Positions 39,426 to 53,379 of a stretch of 64,000 nt of DNA are shown here, piece after piece (position 1 is the stretch's first letter; the number at the start of each line of letters is the position of its first letter). The DNA lies in assembly GCF_011297335.1 (NCBI RefSeq), contig NZ_JAAOTJ010000019.1, positions 1-64,000 on the forward strand, given 5' to 3'. The stretch comes from Catellatospora methionotrophica. Its GTDB lineage: Bacteria; Actinomycetota; Actinomycetes; Mycobacteriales; Micromonosporaceae. Below the pieces are notes generated by a model. That model did no database searches, had not been told where the DNA came from, and saw only the letters and a list, made by a program, of their open reading frames with translations. Position numbers and translations under genes: made by a program.

Positions 39426-40619
39426 TCACAGCAGCGCGACGACCTGGTCCCAGACCGCGTCGGCGAGATCGTCCTTGCTGCGGGCGGGCAGTTCGCGCGA
39501 CGAGCCGTCCGCGCCGAGCACGACCGCCTCGTTGTGGTCGGCCCCGAAGACCTTGTCCACGCCGACCTCGTTGACCACGATCAGGTCGGCGCGTTTGCGG
39601 ACCAGTTTGCCCCGGGCGTGTTCGAGCGCGTCGTGCGTCTCGGCGGCGAAGGCCACCAACACCTGGCCGGGGCGCTTGGCCGCGCCGAGTTCGGCCGCGA
39701 TGTCCGGGTTCGTGGTCAGCTCGATGACCGGGGCGCTCCCGCCGTCGGTCTTCTTGATCTTCTGGTCGGCGTACACGGCAGGGCGGAAGTCGGCCGGGGC
39801 CGCCGCCATGATCACGGCGTCGGCCTCCTCGGCCGCGCCGATCACCGCGTCGCGCAGTTCGGCCGTGGTGCCCACCCGCACCAGGTCCACCCCGGCGGGC
39901 GTGGGCAGGGAGACGTTAGCGGCCACCAGCGTCACCCTGGCGCCGCGGGCGACGGCGGTGCGCGCGAACGCGTACCCCTGCTTGCCGGACGAGCGGTTGC
40001 CCAGGAAGCGCACCGGGTCCAGCGGTTCGCGGGTGCCTCCCGCGGTGACCACGACGTGGCGTCCGGCGAGGTCGGCGCGCGGCGCGACGCCGCGCGCCAG
40101 CACCCGCAGGGCGACCTCGAAGAGCTGCGCCGGGTCGGGTAGCCGGCCCTTGCCGGTGTCCTTGCCGGTGAGCCGGCCGACGGCGGGCTCGACGACCAGC
40201 GCGCCGCGGCGGCGCAGGGTGGCGACGTTGTCGGCGGTGGCCGGGTGCTCCCACATCTCGGTGTGCATCGCCGGGGCGAACACCACCGGGCAGCGCGCGG
40301 TGAGCAGCGTATTGGTGAGCAGGTCGTCGGCCATGCCGTGGGCGGCCTTGGCCAGCAGGTCGGCCGTGGCGGGCACGACGAGCACCAGGTCGGCGCTCTG
40401 CCCGAGCTTGACGTGCGGCACCTGTGGCACGTCGGACCAGACCTCGGTCGCGGCCGGCTGGCCGGACAGCGCCTCCCACGTCGGCGCGCCGACGAAGCGC
40501 AGCGCGGACGCGGTCGGCACCACGCGCACCGTGTGACCGGACTCGGTGAGCAGGCGCAGCAGCTCGCACGCCTTGTAGGCGGCGATGCCGCCGCCTACAC
40601 CCAGGACGACGCGAGCCAC
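39426..40619 (-). CDS. coaBC: Bifunctional phosphopantothenoylcysteine decarboxylase/synthetase
   Basis: Two steps of coenzyme A synthesis. The CoaC flavoprotein half (residues 1-185) shows VVLGVGGGIAAYKACELLR, SADLVLVVPATADLLAKAAHGMADDLLTN and PVVFAPAMHTEMW. The CoaB half shows VVVTAGGTREPLDPVRFLGNRSSGKQGYAFA and VIMAAAPADFRP. GTG start giving MARVVLGV. It is 7 nt after rpoZ in a gmk-rpoZ-coaBC-metK series. Confidence 0.96.
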   Translation of the reverse strand: MARVVLGVGGGIAAYKACELLRLLTESGHTVRVVPTASALRFVGAPTWEALSGQPAATEVWSDVPQVPHVKLGQSADLVLVVPATADLLAKAAHGMADDLLTNTLLTARCPVVFAPAMHTEMWEHPATADNVATLRRRGALVVEPAVGRLTGKDTGKGRLPDPAQLFEVALRVLARGVAPRADLAGRHVVVTAGGTREPLDPVRFLGNRSSGKQGYAFARTAVARGARVTLVAANVSLPTPAGVDLVRVGTTAELRDAVIGAAEEADAVIMAAAPADFRPAVYADQKIKKTDGGSAPVIELTTNPDIAAELGAAKRPGQVLVAFAAETHDALEHARGKLVRKRADLIVVNEVGVDKVFGADHNEAVVLGADGSSRELPARSKDDLADAVWDQVVALL

Positions 40620-40626
40620 GTCAGGC

Positions 40627-40893
40627 TCAGGCCTCGTTGGTCGGCTCAGCGGTGAGCAGCCCGGCGTTGATCTCCCGCATGGAGATCGACAGGGCCTTCT
40701 CCTGCGGCGTGGTCTCGACCAGCGGGCCGACGTACTCCAGCAGGCCCTCGCCGAGCTGGCTGTAGTAGGCGTTGATCTGCCGCGCACGCTTGGCCGCGAA
40801 GATCACCAGCGAGTACTTCGACGACGTCTTGTCGAGCAGCTCGTCGATGGGCGGGTTGGTGATGCCTTCGGGGTGGGCGACGGTTCCAGCCAC
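40627..40893 (-). CDS. rpoZ: RNA polymerase omega subunit
   Basis: Helps assemble RNA polymerase by binding beta-prime. The 88-residue product has [35 protein letters not shown], the conserved omega core, followed by [21 protein letters not shown] typical of actinobacteria. GTG start after AAGGA. Located between gmk and coaBC in the usual order. Confidence 0.97.
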   Translation of the reverse strand: MAGTVAHPEGITNPPIDELLDKTSSKYSLVIFAAKRARQINAYYSQLGEGLLEYVGPLVETTPQEKALSISMREINAGLLTAEPTNEA

Positions 40894-40925
40894 GTGTCAA
40901 TCCTTGTCTAAGAGAGTGCCGGGCG

Positions 40926-41540
40926 CTAAACGCGCGGTCGTGCAGCAGCGAGCGCCGGCGAACCGAGCAATCCTACCAACTCGTCCGCGGCGCGCTCGAG
41001 GTAGTCGTTCACGACGGTCACGTCGAACTCGGACTCGGCGGCCAGTTCCTCGTCGGCGTGGGCCAGCCGGCGGCGGATGGTCTCCGGGCTCTCGGTGCCC
41101 CGACCGACGAGCCGGCGGCGCAGCTCCTCGCGGCTGGGCGGGGCGAGGAACACGAGCTGGGCGTCCGGCCAGGTCTCGCGGACCTGGCGGGCACCCTGGA
41201 GGTCGATCTTCAGCAGGGCCGGGATGCCGGCGGCGATCCGGCCCTCGACCGCGGCACGCGGTGTGCCGTAGAGGTTGCCGGCGAACTCGGCCCACTCCAG
41301 CAGCATGCCGGTGTCGGCCAGTCGCTCGAACTCGGTGCGGTTGACGAACGTGTAGTGCTTGCCGTCGATCTCGTAGTCCCGCTTCTTGCGCGTGGTGACC
41401 GAGACGGAAAGCCATACCCAGGGAGAACGCTTGCGGATGACCTCGATGACGGCGTCCTTGCCGACACCTGAGGGACCGGAGAGCACGGTAAGGCGGGCGG
41501 GCGCGGCCACTCTGGCGGCGAGCGGTACGTCGTCTTCCAT
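40926..41540 (-). CDS. gmk: Guanylate kinase
   Basis: Phosphorylates GMP to GDP. The 204-residue protein has the P-loop [19 protein letters not shown] near residue 20, the GMP-binding [22 protein letters not shown] and [12 protein letters not shown] segments, and [31 protein letters not shown] start; a TTG two codons upstream is possible. Downstream rpoZ follows after 32 nt. Confidence 0.97.
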   Translation of the reverse strand: MEDDVPLAARVAAPARLTVLSGPSGVGKDAVIEVIRKRSPWVWLSVSVTTRKKRDYEIDGKHYTFVNRTEFERLADTGMLLEWAEFAGNLYGTPRAAVEGRIAAGIPALLKIDLQGARQVRETWPDAQLVFLAPPSREELRRRLVGRGTESPETIRRRLAHADEELAAESEFDVTVVNDYLERAADELVGLLGSPALAAARPRV

Positions 41541-41864
41541 TCTCAAGTTCTACCCAATCGGGGAGCGGTGGTGGCAGCCGGGCCCCTGTTTGAGCAGTAC
41601 GTCACCAGGAGCTGACAGGGGGTTCCGGCCCGGATGGGGTCTTCCTGCCCGCATAAACGAACCAGCGGCGCTGTCGACTCGACAGCGCCGCTGGGCGACG
41701 ATCTGCGCAACGGCCCGCTCACCCGATGGTGTGAGCGTCACTCACGCCAGGCTGGTGGCCCGTTGCGGTGGGCAGGCGGTGGAGCCTCGGCACACCGCTG
41801 CCCGTTCGCCGCGGACGGGGCGTCCGTCCGCGACGAGGTTGTTCCGCTGACGAGGTTCGTCGGC
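41541..41864. other. Gap between gmk and mihF
   Basis: 324 bases with no convincing gene. It contains the strong hairpin at 41662-41694, which ends mihF transcripts, and must hold the gmk promoter, though no clear hexamer pair was found. Confidence 0.6.
41662..41694 (-). terminator. Terminator downstream of mihF
   Basis: CCAGCGGCGCTGTCGA (41662-41677) pairs with TCGACAGCGCCGCTGG (41679-41694), a 15-16 bp stem with almost no loop. Reading on the minus strand it is followed by TTCGTTTA, a short T-rich run, so it resembles an intrinsic terminator for mihF. Confidence 0.75.
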
Positions 41865-42179
41865 TCAGGCCGCGAACTCGGCCAGCAGCGCCTTGCGCTG
41901 CTGGTCGCCCAGCCCGCGCAGGCGGCGCGAGTCGGCGATCTTCAGCTTCTCCATGATCTGCGTGGCCCGGATCTTGCCGATGCCGGGGAGCGCCTGCAGC
42001 ACGGCCGAAACCTTGAGCTTGCCGACGACATCGTCGCCCTCGGCGCGGTCAAGCACGGCGGCCAGGGTGGTCTTGCCCTGCTTGAGCTGCTCCTTGAGCT
42101 CAGCCCGAGCCTTGCGGACCTCCGCGGCCTTCTCCAGCGCGGCAGCGCGCTGCTCTGGGGTCAGTGACGGGAGCGGCAC
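41865..42179 (-). CDS. mihF: Actinobacterial integration host factor (mIHF)
   Basis: Nucleoid-associated DNA-binding protein of actinobacteria that bends DNA and supports chromosome organisation. The 104-residue product is MPLPSLTPEQRAAALEKAAE at the N-terminus, a long charged helix, then the helix-turn-helix-like LPGIGKIRATQIMEKLKIADSRRLRGLG, the family hallmark. GTG start with GAGGAG upstream. Flanked by pyrF and gmk as in other actinobacteria. Confidence 0.96.
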   Translation of the reverse strand: MPLPSLTPEQRAAALEKAAEVRKARAELKEQLKQGKTTLAAVLDRAEGDDVVGKLKVSAVLQALPGIGKIRATQIMEKLKIADSRRLRGLGDQQRKALLAEFAA

Positions 42180-42391
42180 CAGTTCTCCTCAGGTCCTCTT
42201 GGTCACGCCGACGGGATCGCCGGCGTGTGGTGCGTCGGGTTCCCCACCTGAGTCGGTGGCTAACCTTCGGCACCCGTTGCTGGTGACAACCCGCGTGACT
42301 GGTGGGCCACGCGAGCAGATCAGCCCAGCGCGGGGAAACCTAGCGGTCGACGGCGTTTTCGGCAACGTCACCGCGCATGATCACGGAAAGG

Positions 42392-43237
42392 TCACGACCG
42401 GCCCGGACGTCCCCATGCGTCCCGGCAGGCATCGAGAGTCCGAGATGCCGCGTCCCGCAGCGACTGCACGTCGGGGCCCGCACCGAGCACCTCGCGCGAC
42501 GACGAGGGCAGCACCGCGCCGAGGTTCCCGGCGAAGATCCGCCGAAGATCGTCTGGCGTCCCGCCCTGCGCGCCGAGCCCCGGAACGAGGAACGGCCCGT
42601 TCACCTGGGAGAGGTCGTGACCGGTCTCGCCGATGGTCGCCCCGACCACCAGTCCGAGGCTGCCGAGCGGCTCGACACCCTTGTTGAGCTGGGAAATCTC
42701 GTCGATGATCGTCTGCGCGACGGTACGGCCGTCGATACCCCGAGCGTGTTGCACGGCCGGACCCTCCGGGTTGGACGTGAGAGCCAGAACGAAGACGCCC
42801 CCGCCGTGCTCAGCCGCCATGTCGAACATCGGCGACAGCGATCCCAGACCCAGAAACGGACTCGCGGTGATCGCATCTACATACATGGGTCTCGATGGGT
42901 TCAGATATGCGTCGGCATAGGCGGCGGCGGTGGAGCCGATGTCGCCGCGTTTCACATCGAGGAGCACAAGGGTTCCGGCCTGCCTAAACTGTCGGATAGT
43001 TGACTCAAGAATCTCCACCCCACGGGACCCGAATCGCTCGAAAAAGGCCGACTGCGGCTTGACGACAGCGACCCTCCCGGCCAGCGCGTCGACCGTCGTC
43101 TGGCAGAACGAGGCCACCCCTTCCGCGTCGTCGGACAGGCCCCAAGCCCGCAGCAGCGAGCTGTGCGGGTCGATCCCGACACACAGCGGACCGAGCTCGT
43201 CGACCGCCCGCGCGAAACGCGCACCGAACGACTCCAT
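42392..43237 (-). CDS. pyrF: Orotidine 5'-phosphate decarboxylase (type 2)
   Basis: Final step of UMP synthesis. The 281-residue protein has LCVGIDPHSSLLRAWGL, VAVVKPQSAFFERFGSRG and the active-site LVLLDVKRGDIGSTAAAYADAYL with the Asp-Lys-Asp network, plus VPGLGAQGGTPDDL at the phosphate site; this is the longer actinobacterial/type-2 form. ATG 6 nt after AGGAGA. It follows bioA by 74 nt. Confidence 0.96.
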   Translation of the reverse strand: MESFGARFARAVDELGPLCVGIDPHSSLLRAWGLSDDAEGVASFCQTTVDALAGRVAVVKPQSAFFERFGSRGVEILESTIRQFRQAGTLVLLDVKRGDIGSTAAAYADAYLNPSRPMYVDAITASPFLGLGSLSPMFDMAAEHGGGVFVLALTSNPEGPAVQHARGIDGRTVAQTIIDEISQLNKGVEPLGSLGLVVGATIGETGHDLSQVNGPFLVPGLGAQGGTPDDLRRIFAGNLGAVLPSSSREVLGAGPDVQSLRDAASRTLDACRDAWGRPGRS

Positions 43238-43311
43238 GACATCTCTCCTCACACTCGGGTGTGCGCGCCGCGCCGGTACGGTCGCGTCCGGCGACCGTCC
43301 CGGCGGGCGCG

Positions 43312-44706
43312 TCAGGACGAACAGGCAGCAGCGGCCGCGTACATCGCCTTCGTGATGGCCGACACATCCTCATCGGAGCTGACGAACGGCGGCATCGTGT
43401 AGATCAGATCGCGGAACGGGCGCAGCCACACGCCGTGTCCCACCGCGGCGGCCGTGGCGGCCGCCATGTCAACGTCGTGGTCGAGCTGCACCACGCCGAT
43501 CGCGCCCAGCACCCGCACGTCGGCCACGCCCGGCAGCTCGCGCACCGGGGCCAGGCCCGCGCGCAGTCCGGACTCGATCCGGCGCACGTTCGCCCGCCAG
43601 TCACCCGACAGCAGCAGCTCGATGCTGGCGTTGGCGACCGCACAGGCCAGCGGGTTGCCCATGAACGTCGGCCCGTGCGCGAGCACCGGCACCGCGCCCT
43701 GCGAGATGCCCCGAGCCACCTCGGCCGTACACAGTGCCGCGGCCAGTGTCAGATATCCGCCGGTCAGCGCCTTGCCCACGCACATCACATCGGGTGTCAC
43801 CCCGGCGTGGTCCGCGGCGAACAACTCCCCGGTGCGCCCGAAGCCGGTAGCGATCTCGTCGAACACCAGCAGCACGTCGAACTCGTCGCACAGGTCCCGC
43901 AGCGCGCGCAGGTAACGCGGGTCGTGGAAGCGCATCCCGCCCGCGCCCTGCACCACCGGCTCGACGATGACCGCGGCCAGCTCGTGCGCGTGCGCCGCGA
44001 GCGCGTCCTTGAGCACGGTCACATAGGACTCGTCGTAGCCGGACGGGGGCGTGTCCACGAACACCTGCCGGGGGAGCACGTCGCCCCACAGGGAGTGCAT
44101 GCCGCCCTCGGGGTCGCACACGCTCATCGGCTGCCACGTGTCACCGTGGTAGCCGCCGCGCCACGTCGCCAGCCGCCGCTTGGCCGGGCGGCCCCGCGAC
44201 ACCTGGTACTGCAGACACATCTTGACCGCGACCTCGACGCTGACCGAACCGGAGTCGGCCAGGAACACGTGCTCCAGCCCGGCCGGGGTGATGTCGACCA
44301 GCGTCTTGGCCAGCCGCACCGCCGGTTCGTGGGTGAGCCCGCCGAACATGACGTGACTCATCCGCCCGAGCTGGTCGGCGACGGCGGCGTCGAGCACCGG
44401 GTGCCGGTAGCCGTGGATCGCCGCCCACCAGCTGGACATGCCGTCGATCAGCTCGCGCCCGTCGGCCAGGCGCAGCCGGACCCCTTGCGCGCTCCGCACC
44501 ACGAGCGGCTCGGCTCGCCCCGGCATCGGCCCGTACGGGTGCCACACGTGCGCCCGGTCGAGTTCCACCAGTTCAGCGAAAGGAAGGGCACCTTCACCAC
44601 GGTCTGCCACGTGCGCCCGGTCGAGTTCCACCAGTTCAGCGAAAGGAAGGGCACCTTCACCACGGTCTGCGTGGCGGAAGGTGCCCTTCTCGACCTCGTC
44701 GGTCAC
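43312..44706 (-). CDS. bioA: Adenosylmethionine-8-amino-7-oxononanoate aminotransferase with duplicated N-terminus
   Basis: Biotin synthesis enzyme that uses SAM as amino donor. The core shows [94 protein letters not shown] with the PLP lysine, and [22 protein letters not shown]. The 464-residue form is extended: residues 13-33 and 34-54 are two identical 21-residue copies containing [17 protein letters not shown], from a 63-bp tandem duplication. The GTG start overlaps the pyrD stop (GTGA). No other biotin gene is nearby, and it interrupts the pyrD-pyrF pair. Confidence 0.93.
   Translation of the reverse strand: MTDEVEKGTFRHADRGEGALPFAELVELDRAHVADRGEGALPFAELVELDRAHVWHPYGPMPGRAEPLVVRSAQGVRLRLADGRELIDGMSSWWAAIHGYRHPVLDAAVADQLGRMSHVMFGGLTHEPAVRLAKTLVDITPAGLEHVFLADSGSVSVEVAVKMCLQYQVSRGRPAKRRLATWRGGYHGDTWQPMSVCDPEGGMHSLWGDVLPRQVFVDTPPSGYDESYVTVLKDALAAHAHELAAVIVEPVVQGAGGMRFHDPRYLRALRDLCDEFDVLLVFDEIATGFGRTGELFAADHAGVTPDVMCVGKALTGGYLTLAAALCTAEVARGISQGAVPVLAHGPTFMGNPLACAVANASIELLLSGDWRANVRRIESGLRAGLAPVRELPGVADVRVLGAIGVVQLDHDVDMAAATAAAVGHGVWLRPFRDLIYTMPPFVSSDEDVSAITKAMYAAAAACSS
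44545..44670 (-). repeat. 63-bp exact tandem duplication inside bioA, with family C arms
   Basis: Copy 1 is 44545-44607 and copy 2 is 44608-44670, identical base for base. Each contains GGAAGGGCACCTTC (44582-44595 and 44645-44658), and its complement GAAGGTGCCCTTC follows at 44677-44689, so either copy can form a hairpin. The motif is the core of the family C palindrome at 27298. The period is 21 codons, so the frame is kept. Confidence 0.95.
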
Positions 44707-45742
44707 CGTGTGGCCTCCGGGGCCCGCCGCGCGGCGGCGTGCACCAGCGCCGGGCCGTGGTAGATGAATCCGGTGTAGAGCTGCACCAGGCTCGCGCCCG
44801 CGTCGAACATCCGGGCCGCGTCGTCGGCGCTCATCAGGCCGCCCACGCCGACGATCGGCAGGCGGCCGTTCGTCTCGCCGTGCACGAACGACACCACCTT
44901 GTGCGCCCGCTCGGTCAGCGGCGCGCCGGACAGCCCGCCCGCCTGCGCCGCCGTAGCCTGGTCGGCCGGGGCGACGCCGTCGCGGCTGAGCGTCGTGTTC
45001 GTCGCGATCAGACCGGCCACCCCGCGTGCCAGGCACACTTCCAGCAGCTCGGCGATGGCGTGTTCGGTCAGGTCGGGTGCGATCTTCACGAGCACCGGCC
45101 TGCCGCCTGCGGCGTCCGACTTCCCCGGGATCAGCGCGGCGAGGATCGCGTCCAGCTGGTCGCGGTCCTGCAGGCTGCGCAGGCCCGGCGTGTTGGGCGA
45201 GGACACGTTGACCGCGAAGTAGTCGCCGTGGGACCGCAGCGCGTCGTATGACGCCCGGTAGTCCGCTACGGCCTCCTCCAGCGGGGTCACCTTGGACTTG
45301 CCCAGCGAGATGCCCAGCGGCACGCCCAGCGGGCCGAGCGCCGCCAGCCGGGAGGCCAGCGCGTGCGCGCCCTCGTTGTTGAAGCCCATCCGGTTGACGA
45401 TCGCCCCGCTGTCAGGCAGCCGGAACAGGCGCGGCCGGTCGTTGCCCGGCTGCGCCAGCGCGGTCACCGTGCCGACCTCGACGAAGCCGAACCCGAGCGC
45501 GGGCCACGCGCGCAGCGCGACCCCGTTCTTGTCCATGCCCGCCGCCAGCCCGACCGCGTTCGGGAAGCGCACCCCGAACACGTCCACCGGCCGGTCCACC
45601 GCGTACCGCCGCTTGAGCAGGTTCAGCACGGCGGGCTGGCGGGAGATCCCGGCCAGCCGCCGCAGCGTCCACTCGTGCGCGTGCTCGGCGTCGCCGCCCC
45701 CGATCCGGAACAACCGGGGGCGGACGACCTTCTCGAACAGGG

Positions 45743-45746
<4 letters not shown>
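44703..45746 (-). CDS. pyrD: Dihydroorotate dehydrogenase (quinone), class 2
   Basis: Membrane-associated flavoenzyme that oxidises dihydroorotate to orotate and passes electrons to quinone. The 347-residue product has the class-2 N-terminal helix extension ([20 protein letters not shown]), [52 protein letters not shown] with the catalytic Ser, and [32 protein letters not shown] start overlapping the carB stop, and its own stop overlaps bioA. Confidence 0.96.
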
Positions 45747-49099
<3,353 letters not shown>

Positions 49100-49100
49100 C

Positions 49101-50237
49101 TCACTTGCCTCCGTTGAGTCGCGCACGGGCCATGCCGGGCCGTTCCACGAGTTCGGCGAACCGGTCGAACAGGTAGTCGGCGTCGTGCGGCCCCGCTGCC
49201 GCCTCCGGGTGGTACTGCACGGTGAAGGCGGGCACGTCCAGCGCGCGCAGGCCCTCCACCACGTTGTCGTTAAGGCACACGTGCGAGACCTCGACCCTGC
49301 CGAACGCCGTGTCGGCCACGCCGTCGCGCGGCGCGTCGACGGCGAAGCCGTGGTTGTGCGAGGTGACCTCGACCTTGCCGGTGGTGCGGTCCATCACCGG
49401 CTGGTTGATGCCCCGGTGTCCATAACCCAGCTTGTACGTGCCGAAGCCGAGCGCGCGGCCCAGGATCTGGCTGCCGAAGCAGATGCCGAACAGCGGCATG
49501 CTCCGCTTCATGACCTCCTGCGCCAGCGTCACCGCGTGGTCGGCGGTGGCCGGGTCGCCGGGGCCGGGCGAGAAGAACACCGCGTCCGCGCCGACCGACA
49601 GCAGGTCGCCCAGCGTCGAGTTGGCGGGCAGTACATGCGTCATCACCCCGCGCGCGGCCAGCCGCCGGGGCACGTTGCGCTTGATGCCCAGGTCCAGGGC
49701 CGCGACGGTGAAGCGGTGCTCGCCGACAGCGTCGACGGTGTACGCCTCCGGGGTGGAGACCTGCAGGGACAGGTCCGCGCCGGTCATCTGCGGCTGCTCC
49801 AGCACCCGGGCCAGCAGCGCCTGCGGGTCGGTCTCGACGCTGGACACACCGACCCGCATCGCGCCGCGCTCGCGCAGGTGGCGGGTCAGCGCGCGGGTGT
49901 CGACGCCGCTGATGCCGACCACGCCGAAGCGCTCCAGCCGGGTGCCCAGGTCCTCCGTCGAGCGCCAGTTCGACGGCGTACGGGCCGGGTCGCGCACGAC
50001 GTAGCCCGCGACCCAGATCCGGTCGGACTCGTCGTCCTCGTCGTTGACGCCGGTGTTGCCGATGTGCGGCGCGGTCTGCACCACGACCTGGCGGTGGTAC
50101 GACGGGTCGGTGAGGGTCTCCTGGTAACCGGTCATGCCGGTGGTGAAGACCGCCTCGCCGAAGGTCTCGCCGACCGCCCCGTAGGCCTCGCCCCGGAACG
50201 TGCGGCCGTCCTCCAGGACCAAGATTGCTTCGGTCAC
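49101..50237 (-). CDS. carA: Carbamoyl-phosphate synthase small subunit
   Basis: Glutaminase subunit that supplies ammonia to CarB. The 378-residue product has [34 protein letters not shown], and the class-I amidotransferase triad segments [17 protein letters not shown] (Cys) and [15 protein letters not shown] (His-Pro-Glu). GTG start overlapping the pyrC stop by 4 bp. Confidence 0.97.
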   Translation of the reverse strand: MTEAILVLEDGRTFRGEAYGAVGETFGEAVFTTGMTGYQETLTDPSYHRQVVVQTAPHIGNTGVNDEDDESDRIWVAGYVVRDPARTPSNWRSTEDLGTRLERFGVVGISGVDTRALTRHLRERGAMRVGVSSVETDPQALLARVLEQPQMTGADLSLQVSTPEAYTVDAVGEHRFTVAALDLGIKRNVPRRLAARGVMTHVLPANSTLGDLLSVGADAVFFSPGPGDPATADHAVTLAQEVMKRSMPLFGICFGSQILGRALGFGTYKLGYGHRGINQPVMDRTTGKVEVTSHNHGFAVDAPRDGVADTAFGRVEVSHVCLNDNVVEGLRALDVPAFTVQYHPEAAAGPHDADYLFDRFAELVERPGMARARLNGGK

Positions 50238-51559
50238 TTCTGAACCTTTCCGTCGAGCACCGTCGGGACGCCCCGCAGGAAGGTGGCGACGATCCGGCCG
50301 GGCACGGTCATCCCGGCGTACGGCGTGTTGTGGCTGAGACTGGCCAGCCCGGTCGGGTCGACGCTCCACCGCACCGTGGGGTCGACCAGGGTCAGGTTCG
50401 CGGGCGCGCCCGCGGTCAGCGCGTTGCCGTGCCCGTCCAGGCCCGCGATGCGGGCGGGGGCGTACGACATGCGCTCGGCGATGAGCGGCCAGTCCTCACC
50501 CAGCACGTCGAGCACGATCGGCAGCGCGGTCTCCAGGCCGAGCATGCCGGGGCGGGCGTACGCCCACTCGCACTCCTTGTCCTCCGCGGCGTGCGGGGCG
50601 TGGTCGGTGGCCACGATGTCGATGGTGCCGTCGCGCAGGCCCGCGCGCAGCGCCTCGACGTCGGCGTCGGTGCGCAGCGGCGGGTTCACCTTGTAGACGG
50701 GATCGTAGGACTCCGCCTTGGCGTGGGTGAGCAGCAGGTGGTGCGGGGTGACCTCGGCGGTGACGCGTACGCCCCGGGCCTTGGCCATCCGGATGATCTC
50801 GACGCTGCCCGCGGTGGACACGTGGCAGACGTGCAGGCGCGCGCCCACGTGCCCGGCCAGCAGCACGTCCCGCGCGATGATCGACTCCTCGGCGACGGCG
50901 GGCCAGCCGGTCAGGCCCAGCCGGGCCGACACGTCGCCCTCGTGCATCTGCGCGCCCTGGGTGAGCCGGGGCTCCTCGGCGTGCTGGGCGATGACGCCGT
51001 CGAACGCCTTGACGTACTCCAGCGCGCGGCGCATCAGCCGCGGGTCGGCCACGCAGAAGCCGTCGTCGGAGAAGACCCGCACCCGCGCGGCCGAGTCGGC
51101 CATCGCGCCCAGCTCGGCCAGGCGCTCCCCGGCCAGCCCGACGGTGACCGCGCCGATCGGCTGCACGTCGACCAGCCCGGCCTCCTGGCCCAGCCGGTAC
51201 ACCTGCTCGACCACGCCGGCGGTGTCGGCGACCGGCGAGGTGTTCGCCATCGCGCAGACCGCCGTGTAGCCGCCCAGCGCGGCGGCCCGCGAGCCGGTGT
51301 GGACCGTCTCGGCGTCCTCGCGGCCGGGCTCGCGCAGGTGGGTGTGCAGGTCGACCAGGCCGGGCAGGGCCACCAGGCCGGTGCCGTCGACGACCTCCGC
51401 ACCCTCGGCGGAAAGGCCCGCGCCGATCTCGGCGATCACGCCGTCGCGCAGCAGCAGGTCGGTCGGCTCGCCGCCCAGCACGCGGGCGTTGCGGATCAGG
51501 ATGTCGGGCACGGGTGTCCTCCGGACGGTCATCGGGCTGCTGGCGGGAGGCTGCGTCAT
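50234..51559 (-). CDS. pyrC: Dihydroorotase
   Basis: Cyclises carbamoyl aspartate to dihydroorotate. The 441-residue type-I amidohydrolase shows [22 protein letters not shown] with the HxH metal ligands near residue 72, [37 protein letters not shown] and [15 protein letters not shown]. The first ~18 residues before [13 protein letters not shown] are extra; an internal ATG or later start is possible. The ATG overlaps the pyrB stop (ATGA). Confidence 0.97.
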   Translation of the reverse strand: MTQPPASSPMTVRRTPVPDILIRNARVLGGEPTDLLLRDGVIAEIGAGLSAEGAEVVDGTGLVALPGLVDLHTHLREPGREDAETVHTGSRAAALGGYTAVCAMANTSPVADTAGVVEQVYRLGQEAGLVDVQPIGAVTVGLAGERLAELGAMADSAARVRVFSDDGFCVADPRLMRRALEYVKAFDGVIAQHAEEPRLTQGAQMHEGDVSARLGLTGWPAVAEESIIARDVLLAGHVGARLHVCHVSTAGSVEIIRMAKARGVRVTAEVTPHHLLLTHAKAESYDPVYKVNPPLRTDADVEALRAGLRDGTIDIVATDHAPHAAEDKECEWAYARPGMLGLETALPIVLDVLGEDWPLIAERMSYAPARIAGLDGHGNALTAGAPANLTLVDPTVRWSVDPTGLASLSHNTPYAGMTVPGRIVATFLRGVPTVLDGKVQK

Positions 51560-52464
51560 CGCGCGCCCCCGAGCAGGAGATACAGGCAGGCCATGCGCAC
51601 CGAGACGCCGTTGGTGACCTGCTCGACGATGGTGGAGCGGGGCGAGTCGGCCACCTCGGGCGTGATCTCCATGCCGCGGTTCATCGGGCCGGGGTGCATG
51701 ACGATCGCGTGCGCGGGCATCCGGCGCAGCCGCGCCCCGTCGAGGCCGTAGCGGCGCGAGTACTCCCGCGCCGAGGGGAAGTAGGAGTCGGTCATCCGCT
51801 CCTTCTGCACCCGCAGCATCATCACGACGTCGGCCTGCGGCAGCACCGCGTCGAGGTCGTAGGCGACCTGGACCGAGGCGTTGAGGTCGGTGGGCACCAG
51901 CGTCGGCGGGCCGACCAGGGTCACCTTCGCGCCCAGGGTGTTGAGCAGCAGCACGTTGGAGCGGGCCACCCGGCTGTGCAGCACGTCGCCGACGATCACC
52001 ACGTGCAGGCCGTCGATCCGGCCCATCCGGGAGCGGATCGTGTACGCGTCCAGCAGCGCCTGGGTCGGGTGCTCGTGGGTGCCGTCCCCGGCGTTGAGCA
52101 CGCTGCCGGTGACCCAGTCGGCCAGCCGGTGCGGCGCGCCGGAGGCGGGGTGGCGGATGACGACCGCGTCGGCGCCCATGGCCTGCAGCGTCCAGGCGGT
52201 GTCCTTGAGGCTCTCGCCCTTCTCGACGCTGGAGCCCTTGGCCGAGAAGTTGATCACGTCGGCGCTCAGCCGCTTCGCGGCGGCCTCGAACGAGATCCGG
52301 GTCCGGGTGGAGTCCTCGTAGAAGAGGTTCACCACGGTGCGCCCGCGCAGGGTGGGCAGCTTCTTGATCTCCCGGCCCGACACGCTGGCCATCTCGGTGG
52401 CGATGTCGAGGATCTCGGTCGCCGTGGCCGCGTCCAGGTCGGCCGTCGACAGCAGGTGCTTCAT
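51556..52464 (-). CDS. pyrB: Aspartate carbamoyltransferase catalytic subunit
   Basis: Joins carbamoyl phosphate and aspartate. The 302-residue product has [19 protein letters not shown] with the STRTR phosphate loop near residue 53, [32 protein letters not shown] with HPTQ, and [12 protein letters not shown]. No pyrI regulatory subunit is present. ATG overlaps the pyrR stop (ATGA). Confidence 0.98.
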   Translation of the reverse strand: MKHLLSTADLDAATATEILDIATEMASVSGREIKKLPTLRGRTVVNLFYEDSTRTRISFEAAAKRLSADVINFSAKGSSVEKGESLKDTAWTLQAMGADAVVIRHPASGAPHRLADWVTGSVLNAGDGTHEHPTQALLDAYTIRSRMGRIDGLHVVIVGDVLHSRVARSNVLLLNTLGAKVTLVGPPTLVPTDLNASVQVAYDLDAVLPQADVVMMLRVQKERMTDSYFPSAREYSRRYGLDGARLRRMPAHAIVMHPGPMNRGMEITPEVADSPRSTIVEQVTNGVSVRMACLYLLLGGAR

Positions 52465-53069
52465 CGGGTGCCGCCCTTCACACCGGTGGCCAGGACCACC
52501 TCGTCGTTCCCGTCGATCTCCACCAGCTTCACCTTGACCTGCTCGGACAGGGCGGTGGGGATGTTCTTGCCGACGTAGTCGGCGCGGATCGGCAGCTGCC
52601 GGTGTCCCCGGTCGACCAGCACGGCCAGTTGCACGGCCGCGGGGCGGCCGAGGTCGGACAGGGCGTCCAGGGCGGCCCGGATGGTGCGGCCGGAGAAGAG
52701 CACGTCGTCGACGAGGATGACCTTGCGGCCGTCGACGCCGCCCGCGGGCTCCTCGGTGCGCCCGACCGCGCGTACGGAGCTGCTGCGCAGGTCGTCGCGG
52801 TAGAGCGTGATGTCGAGGATGCCGACCGGCACCTGTACGCCCTCGAAGGCGTGGATGCGCTCGGCGAGGCGGCGGGCGATCGGGACGCCACGGGTGGCGA
52901 TGCCCATCAGCACCACGTCACGGGCCCCGGAGGTCTTCTCGAGGATCTGGTGCGCGATGCGGTCCAGCACGCGGGAGACGTCCGCGGCGGAGATGACGAT
53001 CTTCGTGGGAGCCGGCCCGGCCGGCTGCTGCACTGGAGCGTTCGACTCGTCGGTCGTTGGGCGCGCCAA
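52461..53069 (-). CDS. pyrR: PyrR bifunctional regulator / uracil phosphoribosyltransferase
   Basis: RNA-binding attenuator or translational repressor of pyr genes with weak UPRTase activity. The 202-residue protein has [32 protein letters not shown] and the PRPP loop [22 protein letters not shown] near residue 130. The start is a TTG, fixed by AGGAGGT five bases upstream; it gives [12 protein letters not shown]. First gene of the pyrimidine operon and divergent from bldD. Confidence 0.95.
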   Translation of the reverse strand: MARPTTDESNAPVQQPAGPAPTKIVISAADVSRVLDRIAHQILEKTSGARDVVLMGIATRGVPIARRLAERIHAFEGVQVPVGILDITLYRDDLRSSSVRAVGRTEEPAGGVDGRKVILVDDVLFSGRTIRAALDALSDLGRPAAVQLAVLVDRGHRQLPIRADYVGKNIPTALSEQVKVKLVEIDGNDEVVLATGVKGGTR

Positions 53070-53379
53070 GGCAGACCTCCTTCCCCGCCTCACCGGACGG
53101 GTCGTTAAAGGATGTCAAGGTCATGATCGCCGCCGTCGCCGGCCGCCATCTGATCAGTAAACTTAGCAGCGTGACAGCGGCCTATACGCACGGGGGTGAG
53201 TCAATCCGCAGGTCATACCGTTGACACTGGCGGATCAGTTCAGTTGATCAAGCTACTCGGATGAGGTTGTCTCAACTTGTGGTCAACGAGCACTTGACCG
53301 CGTGTCGTCTGCGCCGTACCGTCACGCTGCGTAGCGATCGTCGGGGAACCCGCCCCGGCATATAGCTGGGAGTGTCGGA
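53070..53379. other. Divergent regulatory region between pyrR and bldD
   Basis: 310 bases, locally AT-richer, without a supported gene. It must hold the promoters of pyrR and bldD. TTGACA at 53221-53226 (plus) is a possible bldD -35 but no good -10 follows. TCAC-N5-GTAG at 53322-53334 differs by one base from the BldD-box half-site pattern TNAC-N5-GTNA, so autoregulation is possible. Confidence 0.5.

Noticed and set aside
44545-44690. CRISPR-like or transposon origin of the direct repeats in bioA.
   Set aside because: Only two head-to-tail copies without spacers and within an open reading frame; no cas or transposase gene is near. A tandem duplication explains it.
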